10,283 nt of DNA. Origin: Pseudomonadota bacterium (GTDB lineage: Bacteria; Desulfobacterota; BSN033; WVXP01; G020346125). Positions 6,121 to 10,283 of this stretch are shown here, piece by piece. The notes beneath the pieces were generated by a model. The model had not been told where the DNA came from. It ran no database searches and saw nothing but the letters and a program-made list of their open reading frames with translations. Numbering within the stretch: the stretch's first letter is position 1; each line of letters opens with the position of its first letter. The stretch spans positions 1 to 10,283 of the forward strand of contig JAUWDQ010000082.1 in the NCBI GenBank assembly GCA_030608745.1. The letters are read 5' to 3'. The position numbers were made by a program, and so were the translations under genes.

Positions 6121-6165
6121 AATGAAAGGCTTATGATTTGGGATTGAAGGTATTCGCCTTTCATT
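6121..6165. repeat. Perfect 10-bp inverted repeat after the exported-protein gene
   Basis: AATGAAAGGC (6121-6130) and GCCTTTCATT (6156-6165) are exact reverse complements separated by 25 bases, starting nine bases after the stop codon. This could be a stem that ends or stabilises the upstream transcript. No T-run follows on the plus strand, so it is not a standard intrinsic terminator. The rest of the gap to 6305 shows no gene. Confidence 0.5.
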
Positions 6166-6305
6166 GTGAGGTCACCGAAAGGGGAATCACCCTAAAGGAT
6201 CGCATCGGCGTCATCCTTAATAGCACCGAAAAATTCCTTCCCATGTGGATCCTCATGACTTTCTCTTTCCCTGGGATCCTTCGATTTGAATAGCCATACC
6301 GATAA

Positions 6306-6332
6306 GGGTTCTTGACGTTGGGTCAAGAATCC
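6306..6332. promoter_or_regulatory. Long dyad overlapping the -35 box of the DUF3047 gene (candidate operator)
   Basis: TTCTTGAC (6309-6316), spacer GTTGG, GTCAAGAA (6322-6329) is a perfect 8-bp dyad. It extends to 11 pairs with one G-T (6306-6332). It contains the -35 hexamer of the promoter at 6312-6340, which is the geometry of a repressor operator, although an RNA hairpin or chance is possible. No regulator gene is adjacent. Confidence 0.5.
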
Positions 6333-6340
6333 AATAGATT
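6312..6340 (+). promoter_or_regulatory. Candidate sigma70 promoter of the DUF3047 gene
   Basis: TTGACG (6312-6317, five of six to consensus), a 17-base spacer, and TAGATT (6335-6340, four of six). Initiation near 6347 leaves about 16 bases before ATG 6363, including a G-rich ribosome-binding stretch. This argues against an upstream TTG start at 6312, which would fall in the -35 box. Confidence 0.5.
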
Positions 6341-6362
6341 GGGTCACGGGGGGTTGGATTCG

Positions 6363-7127
6363 ATGCAAAGGACTTCGCGAGTTCCGAGAGTTGGGAATCT
6401 TTTCCGGATTTTCATCCTTCTCTTTATCCCCATTTTCTTAGAACCTTCCTCCCTTTTGGGGGCGGCAAATCGCATAGCCATTGGGAAATTCATTATTGAG
6501 AAAGAAGCCGACGGCAGTCCCAAGGGCTGGAAGACCGTGACCTATTTCAATACCTCCCCAACCAGTTACGAGGTCCTCAAATATCGTGGGAGGTACGTCC
6601 TCAAGGCCGAGGGTATCGGCACCTCTTCCTCCCTCTTCAAAGAGGTGAAGGCGGAATTGAAGGACTACCCCATCATCTCCTGGAGATGGAAGATCAGCAA
6701 CGTCATTCGACAGGCCATAGAGACTCGGGAAGACCGCAACGACAGCGCAGCTCGGGTCATCGTCGTCTTTCAGACTAGACCCGAAGAGATGCCCTTGCGG
6801 TATGGCCTCGAGTATCTGGTAAAGAAAATCATGAGGGGGAATGAGCCCTTCGGGCCCAGGATAGAATACATTTGGGGAAACAGGATCGAGAAGGGGCGGA
6901 TCATCGATAACCCCTCGGTGACCCATTCCAAGGTCATCGTCCTGGAAAGCGGGGAAAAGAAGGCAAACCTATGGATAGGGGAGAAGAGAAATCTCTTGGA
7001 TGATTATAGGGCTGCCTTCGGCACCGACCCGGAGGGAATCCTTGCCCTCGGTATCCAGACGGATACCGACCAGAGCAACGAGGGGGTAACGGCCTACTAT
7101 GGGGAGGTTTTCCTGTCGAAACAGTGA
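6363..7127 (+). CDS. DUF3047-family exported protein
   Basis: The 254-residue protein has a signal peptide (basic RTSRVPR, then FRIFILLFIPIFLEPSSLLG, likely cleaved near AA/N at about 35). The mature protein matches the DUF3047 pattern. It has GWKTVTYF early (56-63), YVLKAEG with a following SSSL (78-91), PIISWRWKI (103-111), DSAARVIVVFQ (127-137), IEYIWGN (167-173), a W-x(4)-RN-LLDDY segment (204-215), and a C-terminal IQTDTDQSN then AYYGEVF (231-250). The family is secreted, common in Proteobacteria, and has no established function. ATG 6363 is preferred to a TTG at 6312 because the upstream extension covers the promoter and the signal peptide follows the ATG directly. It may be functionally linked to the exported protein upstream, but its own promoter suggests separate control. 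Confidence 0.88.
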   Translation: MQRTSRVPRVGNLFRIFILLFIPIFLEPSSLLGAANRIAIGKFIIEKEADGSPKGWKTVTYFNTSPTSYEVLKYRGRYVLKAEGIGTSSSLFKEVKAELKDYPIISWRWKISNVIRQAIETREDRNDSAARVIVVFQTRPEEMPLRYGLEYLVKKIMRGNEPFGPRIEYIWGNRIEKGRIIDNPSVTHSKVIVLESGEKKANLWIGEKRNLLDDYRAAFGTDPEGILALGIQTDTDQSNEGVTAYYGEVFLSKQ

Positions 7128-7200
7128 AACGAGATTTCTGAAAAAGGAGCTCTGAACGGAAAATCATGTAATGTTGCGGTGCTGCAGTCAAACAAGGAAT

Positions 7201-7330
7201 AAATCCTAAATCCGAAGCACTAAATACTAAACAATATCTAAATCCAAATGCCCAAATCCTAAATGTTTTGGTCATTTGATCATTAGTGCTTTGTATTTGT
7301 TTAGGGTTTAGAAATTAGAATTTCGGATTT
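7201..7330. repeat. AT-rich imperfect inverted repeat, probable dispersed palindromic element
   Basis: Within the 286-base gene-free stretch 7128-7413, base composition drops sharply in GC. Arms AAATCCGAA (7208-7216) and TTCGGATTT (7322-7330) are exact complements. Inside them CTAAACAA (7227-7234) pairs with TTGTTTAG (7297-7304). AGCACTAA (7216-7223) also matches TTAGTGCT (7283-7290) in an alternative register, and CAAATG (7245-7250) faces CATTTG (7273-7278). AAATCCTAAAT occurs directly repeated (7201-7211, 7254-7264). No sizeable protein is encoded. I recall AAATCCGAA/TTCGGATTT-type palindromes as widespread in some uncultured anaerobe genomes, but that is memory, not a search. An outer pair TCTGAAAA (7136-7143) and TTTTCAGA (7381-7388) brackets the region. 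Confidence 0.6.
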
Positions 7331-7413
7331 GCGTGTATTCTCTCCTTTACGCAAATATTTCTGAGCGGCGATGAGCGACCTTTTCAGAGATTTCGAAATT
7401 CCAACGAATCTCC

Positions 7414-8046
7414 TTATCCCCTCACAAACTGATTATTGAGCATCTCGTCGTCAATAGTGGAGGAAGGGGAAAATCCATAGTTATGGCCCGGATATATGAC
7501 GGTATTTCCGGGTAGGGTATAGAGCCTTGTTCTGATGGAATGTTCCAATTGCTCCCATGAAGCATAGGGGAAGTCCGTTCTTCCCACCGATCCCACGAAG
7601 AGCGTATCCCCGGTAAAGACTACTCCATCCCGATGGAGGCTTATTCCACCTGGGGAGTGACCAGGGGTATGAATCACCTCCAGCGCGATATCTCCCACCG
7701 TGATGGAGTCGCCGTCCTTGACGGTTATGTCGGCCGGGGGAGAAGGTTGCGCCCGGAACATATCAAGCATATAGGATGGAGTATGGACCAGCCATTCTTC
7801 CTCCGCTTCGTGGATGATAATCTCAGCCCCGGTTCTCCGTTTCATCTCTGCATTTCCCATGATGTGGTCAACATGGCCATGGGTATTGACGATATAGGTG
7901 ATTTCGATCCCGAATTTCTTGGCCTCTTCGATCAACATCTTGGTCTCATCGGCCGGGTCGATTATCAAACCCTTACCGGTCTCCTCGTCCCCAACGAGGT
8001 AGGCGAAAACGGCGAAGCTCCCGACTTCATACTGTCCCAATACCAT
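7414..8046 (-). CDS. Metallo-beta-lactamase-fold hydrolase (glyoxalase II-like)
   Basis: The 210-residue protein has all MBL-fold metal ligands: the THGHVDH motif (55-61), H130 in TPGHSPGG, D147 in FTGDTLF, and H188 in YPGHN. GSVGRTDFP (152-160) and the C-terminal PGHN followed by a Thr-Ile-x-x-E segment are typical of the small glyoxalase II / hydroxyacylglutathione-hydrolase-like group. These hydrolyse thioesters or related bonds in the cytoplasm, but true substrates are mostly unknown. Length is normal for the compact version lacking the glyoxalase II helical domain. ATG 8046 follows GGTGGAGAG, and a GTG at 8064 after GAGGAG would add six residues and is a real alternative. It is divergent from, and paralogous to, the MBL gene at 8278. 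Confidence 0.9.
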   Translation of the reverse strand: MVLGQYEVGSFAVFAYLVGDEETGKGLIIDPADETKMLIEEAKKFGIEITYIVNTHGHVDHIMGNAEMKRRTGAEIIIHEAEEEWLVHTPSYMLDMFRAQPSPPADITVKDGDSITVGDIALEVIHTPGHSPGGISLHRDGVVFTGDTLFVGSVGRTDFPYASWEQLEHSIRTRLYTLPGNTVIYPGHNYGFSPSSTIDDEMLNNQFVRG

Positions 8047-8131
8047 CTCTCCACCCTTGGACACTCGCTCCTCAAGGAGTCCGGGCTAGGATACACTTTT
8101 CTTGAAGTGAAAAATGATAAAAATCTCAGAA

Positions 8132-8160
8132 AATATAAACCATTCACCTTGACATTTCCA
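8132..8160 (-). promoter_or_regulatory. Candidate promoter for the minus-strand MBL gene
   Basis: On the minus strand TGGAAA (8160-8155), 17 bases, then TATATT (8137-8132, five of six to TATAAT), about 85 bases before ATG 8046. A perfect TTGACA for the opposite direction (8149-8154) falls within the same stretch, but its -10 partner is poor. The two MBL genes may share a bidirectional control region. Confidence 0.35.
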
Positions 8161-8181
8161 CCCTTTTGGGATAAGGGAAGT

Positions 8182-8258
8182 TAGCCAAAGGCGCGAGAAG
8201 GAACCTATTGGCTACAACCGCACTGGCTTTGGCCTTGGACCCTTTCCTGGTGAAGGGT
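8182..8258 (+). other. Alternative stems in the leader of the plus-strand MBL gene
   Basis: TAGCCAA (8182-8188) can pair with TTGGCTA (8208-8214). The overlapping GCCAAAG (8184-8190) can instead pair with CTTTGGC (8227-8233). ACCCTT (8239-8244) and AAGGGT (8253-8258) form a further stem 20 bases before ATG 8278. The first two are mutually exclusive. No T-run follows, so any effect would be on translation or RNA stability. Confidence 0.3.
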
Positions 8259-8277
8259 ACAGAGGTATTTCGATCCC

Positions 8278-8943
8278 ATGATCATAGAGAAGGGCCTCTT
8301 CCATTACCCGTGGGAAAACCCCATTGAGAATAATTGCAATAGCTATATTATTAGAGGAGATCTTACTGCCCTCATCGATGTTGGCCATCTCAAACACCTC
8401 GGAAGGCTCTTGGCGTACATGGAGGAAGACGGTTTCACCCCCGGAGACCTCAATCTCATCATGAGTACCCATTGTCATCCGGACCACTTCGAAGGCGTCT
8501 CGCAATTCGTGGAATCCGAGGTCGCCATGGCCATGCATCAAGAGGAGAAACGATACCTGAAAGCTCATGGAGAAACCCTTTATCAGATGATGGGGATTAC
8601 ATCCCCTCGCTTCAGGGCTGATTTCTACCTGAGGGAGGGTACCCTTAAACTGGGAAAGATCGACCTGGAGGTCTACCACACCCCTGGGCACTCTCCCGGC
8701 TCCATCTGTTTCTATTGGCCGCAAAAGAAAGTGCTCATCTCGGGGGATGTGGTATTCAGTGGCGGCGTGGGGAGGACGGATTTCCCCGGAGGCGATGCGA
8801 ACCAATTGAAGCACAGTATCCAGAGGTTATCTCAACTGGATATCGAGGCCTTCCTTCCCGGGCATGGAGAGATCATCATGGGGAAACAGTCGGTGCTGCA
8901 GAATTTCAAATTTATCCAGGAAAATTATTTCCCCATTTTATGA
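8278..8943 (+). CDS. Metallo-beta-lactamase-fold hydrolase, second paralogue
   Basis: The 221-residue protein has the MBL metal site: STHCHPDH (63-70), H138 in HTPGHSPG, D157 in ISGDVVF, and H196 in LPGHG. Its central HTPGHSPG and GVGRTDFP blocks match those of the divergent neighbour, so the two share ancestry, but the N-terminus (NPIENNCNSYII) and the C-terminus differ. The missing C-terminal helical domain excludes a full glyoxalase II. The substrate is unknown and likely an ester, thioester or lactone in the cytoplasm. ATG 8278 is the first start after an in-frame stop at 8251. The nearest Shine-Dalgarno-like GAGGT is about 12 bases upstream, which is rather far. The stop codon abuts and overlaps by six bases the end of the convergent gene. 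Confidence 0.88.
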   Translation: MIIEKGLFHYPWENPIENNCNSYIIRGDLTALIDVGHLKHLGRLLAYMEEDGFTPGDLNLIMSTHCHPDHFEGVSQFVESEVAMAMHQEEKRYLKAHGETLYQMMGITSPRFRADFYLREGTLKLGKIDLEVYHTPGHSPGSICFYWPQKKVLISGDVVFSGGVGRTDFPGGDANQLKHSIQRLSQLDIEAFLPGHGEIIMGKQSVLQNFKFIQENYFPIL

Positions 8944-9480
8944 ATTCAGCAACTCCTTCTTCAATGCTTCCAATCGATTCCCGTAATCCCTTCGAAGCCT
9001 TTCCAAGGCCTCAATCCAATCCCTCTTCCCCTCCAGGCTTGGTTGAACTGCAGAGCCGGATATCCCCATGTCGGCCAATCTGCGGCGAAAAATCCCCTCG
9101 ATTTCCCTGGCCCGGTCATCCCTGGAGGCCTTATACTCTGATACCAGAAGGTGCAACTTTTCCAAGGTCTTGGCCACCGGTTTCCCCTTCAGGGTTTCAA
9201 TTCCCGTAACGACCCTGCGATTGTCCTTGGCGAGGTCAAGGGCATCCAAAAGCAGCAAGAGGAGTTCCCCTTTGACGACCTCCCTCTCCTCTACCTGCAA
9301 CCCCTCTATCTCCTTCTGAAGGTAGGGTTGATTCCCCTGGACATCCATGTACCGATGGAAGATCGCATTGACTCTGGAGGTCCGTTCCTCTTTCTTGATC
9401 CTCTCCCTATCCCCGGAGGTGACCTTCATGCCTTTGGTTTTTTCCATCACAATATCCCACGTGCTTTTGATCTTCCCCAT
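8938..9480 (-). CDS. Uncharacterised helical protein (180 aa)
   Basis: I cannot name this protein with confidence. It has 180 residues and is charged and predicted almost wholly helical by composition, with no signal peptide or membrane segment. The start MGKIKSTWDIVMEKTKG resembles a group of uncharacterised proteins in anaerobic bacteria that begin in the same way, but this is from memory. Notable segments are ELLLLLLDAL (72-81) within an amphipathic helix and a Lys/Arg/Glu-rich C-terminus (residues 152-178) likely to form a coiled coil. ATG 9480 is preceded by weak purine stretches (GGAAAT close by, AAGGGA further off). It ends convergently over the stop codon of the MBL gene and lies 75 bases after the 9556-9807 gene, so the two may be co-transcribed. 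Confidence 0.75.
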   Translation of the reverse strand: MGKIKSTWDIVMEKTKGMKVTSGDRERIKKEERTSRVNAIFHRYMDVQGNQPYLQKEIEGLQVEEREVVKGELLLLLLDALDLAKDNRRVVTGIETLKGKPVAKTLEKLHLLVSEYKASRDDRAREIEGIFRRRLADMGISGSAVQPSLEGKRDWIEALERLRRDYGNRLEALKKELLNS

Positions 9481-9555
9481 ATTTCCAGGCTTCCCTTAAA
9501 TTCCCTTTAAAAAGGTCCCTCCGTCGGCCAACTCACCCCCTCGATTCCAAGGGAA

Positions 9556-9807
9556 TCATGGTTCCAAAACGATACCCTCTATGATGCCCTTTGCCTCCTC
9601 GAGATTACTCAACATCTCTTCAAAATCATCGATCTTCTCCTGGTATTCATCCATATCCTCCGAATCCTCGGTGAGAAGGCTAAGGCTTTCCCTCCAGTCT
9701 GCTAATATATTCTCTATTTCGAAGGTCAAGTTTTCAAGGCCTTGTTTTACTACCTCAAGATTTTCAGAAGCGGAAGATAGATACTCTTTTCTTTCAACTA
9801 CCCCCAC
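9556..9807 (-). CDS. Small acidic coiled-coil protein, GTG start
   Basis: The 83-residue protein is strongly acidic and heptad-rich (EYLSSASENLEVVKQGLENL, then DEYQEKIDDFEEMLSNLEEA), so a helical hairpin or coiled-coil dimer is likely. No cysteines, membrane segment or enzymatic motif is present. The GTG start at 9807 has an excellent AAGGAGG site about six bases upstream, which supports it as a true gene despite its length. The function is unknown. Its placement before the 180-residue helical protein in the same direction suggests the two may work together, for example in a complex. A six-base hairpin GATTCC/GGAATC (9543-9557) overlaps its stop codon. Confidence 0.7.
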   Translation of the reverse strand: MGVVERKEYLSSASENLEVVKQGLENLTFEIENILADWRESLSLLTEDSEDMDEYQEKIDDFEEMLSNLEEAKGIIEGIVLEP

Positions 9808-9946
9808 CGTTCTCCTCCTTCCAAAGACGTATTCATCTTATGAGTCCTATAATCCTGCCAGTAATTTGGGGAACTCCAAAAGGAATATTCCCTTCCCACC
9901 TATCCGTCTCCTTCTTAAACTTGCTCTTATACTTCTCCTCTAGTCC

Positions 9947-9978
9947 CGCGATGGGTCACCCATAGACGGTAAATCGCG
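9947..9978. repeat. Nested dyad downstream of the membrane-protein gene
   Basis: CGCGAT (9947-9952) pairs with ATCGCG (9973-9978). Inside lies the palindrome ATGGGTCACCCAT (9951-9963). It sits 17 bases after the stop of the minus-strand membrane-protein gene and before the next gene on that strand. No T-run follows, so a terminator role is uncertain. Confidence 0.3.
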
Positions 9979-9994
9979 TTCCAACCGAATCACG

Positions 9995-10283
9995 TCATGG
10001 TACCGTGAATCCTCCCATCCCATCCCCCTCAATAATCCCCTTCCGCTCCAGTTTGCGTAAAACTTTGCGGTACGCGTGCCCCTCCTTTTCCAACACCTCT
10101 ATTCTGGAGGTGAGCTGAAGGATAAATTTGGGGATGACCAGGCCCATGATGATGAGCTGTGCCAGGGAAACAAGGGCAAACAAGCTTGAAACTCCTTCGC
10201 TACGTTCGAGGATCACGTTACCGGCTATGATGAAATACCAAACCACGGGGAAAAAATAGTAAAAGTACCAATACCTACAGAGA
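9995..10283 (-). CDS. Membrane protein with C-terminal coiled coil, 5' end outside window
   Basis: The frame is open to the window edge, giving about 95 residues before the TGA at 9995. A first hydrophobic, aromatic segment (RYWYFYYFFPVVWYFIIAG) and a second (SLFALVSLAQLIIMGLVI) look like two membrane helices joined by a short charged loop. They are followed by a helical, probably coiled-coil tail (SRIEVLEKEGHAYRKVLRKL) and an end KGIIEGDGMGGFTVP. A GTG at 10246 could serve as a start, but it lies inside the first membrane segment, and the coding-like aromatic residues upstream suggest that the true start is further out. No family is recognised. It is on the same strand as the two small helical-protein genes, separated by 187 bases without a visible gene. 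Confidence 0.6.
   Translation of the reverse strand, partial: LCRYWYFYYFFPVVWYFIIAGNVILERSEGVSSLFALVSLAQLIIMGLVIPKFILQLTSRIEVLEKEGHAYRKVLRKLERKGIIEGDGMGGFTVP

Noticed and set aside
6312..6362. TTG start at 6312 extending the DUF3047 protein by 17 residues
   Set aside because: The TTG is part of the -35 box and of a dyad, and the extension would bury the signal peptide. ATG 6363 fits better.
6438..6926. A 162-codon minus-strand reading frame within the DUF3047 gene
   Set aside because: Antisense shadow. The plus frame has a signal peptide, promoter and DUF3047 motifs.
7201..7330. CRISPR array in the AT-rich repeat region
   Set aside because: Repeats are short, imperfect and nested as a palindrome rather than evenly spaced with unique spacers. 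No cas gene is present.
7633..8184. A 183-codon plus-strand reading frame over the minus-strand MBL gene
   Set aside because: It is antisense to THGHVDH and the other MBL motifs and has no recognisable domain.
8212..8814. A 200-codon minus-strand reading frame over the plus-strand MBL gene
   Set aside because: It is antisense to the intact HxHxDH metal-site coding sequence. The plus frame carries all conserved residues.

Overview
The window looks like a bacterial chromosome segment of ordinary housekeeping and accessory metabolism. I see no phage, transposase, CRISPR array, rRNA or tRNA. Most genes have Shine-Dalgarno sites, and several sigma70-like -35/-10 pairs are readable. The tungsten-type aldehyde:ferredoxin oxidoreductase (AOR) with a partner radical-SAM enzyme points to an anaerobe. 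The DUF3047 secreted protein and general style would fit an uncultured Desulfobacterota-like (deltaproteobacterial) or neighbouring lineage, possibly moderately thermophilic. That placement is inference and is weak.

Layout. (1) 1-525, minus: the first 175 residues of a type I glutamine synthetase (glnA), with a textbook intrinsic terminator inside its upstream leader. (2) 805-2136, plus: a SUMF1/FGE-fold protein lacking the FGE active-site cysteines, then a two-ACT-domain regulator-like protein. (3) 2165-5280, minus: an operon reading radical-SAM enzyme, AOR, and an 8-base-overlapping MoaD/ThiS-like protein ending in Gly-Gly. This is the most coherent functional unit. It is best read as a tungsto- or molybdopterin oxidoreductase with a dedicated maturase or cofactor-modifying partner and a small sulfur-carrier-like protein. 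(4) 5281-5551: a divergent regulatory region with overlapping promoter candidates and mutually exclusive stems, one of which is a minus-strand terminator facing the AOR operon. (5) 5552-7127, plus: two exported proteins, one unknown and one DUF3047. The DUF3047 promoter has a long dyad over its -35. (6) 7201-7330: an AT-rich imperfect inverted repeat without a gene, resembling a dispersed palindromic element. (7) 7414-8943: two divergently transcribed, paralogous metallo-beta-lactamase-fold hydrolases. (8) 8938-10283, minus: three small uncharacterised genes (a helical 180-residue protein, an acidic coiled-coil protein with a GTG start, and a membrane protein cut by the window edge).

No wholly unprecedented system is evident. 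The best leads are the Cys-rich radical-SAM/AOR/MoaD operon with its structured upstream region, the terminator in the glnA leader, the dyad over the DUF3047 promoter, and the AT-rich inverted repeat. All coordinates and pairings were read by eye. No database search or folding calculation was run.
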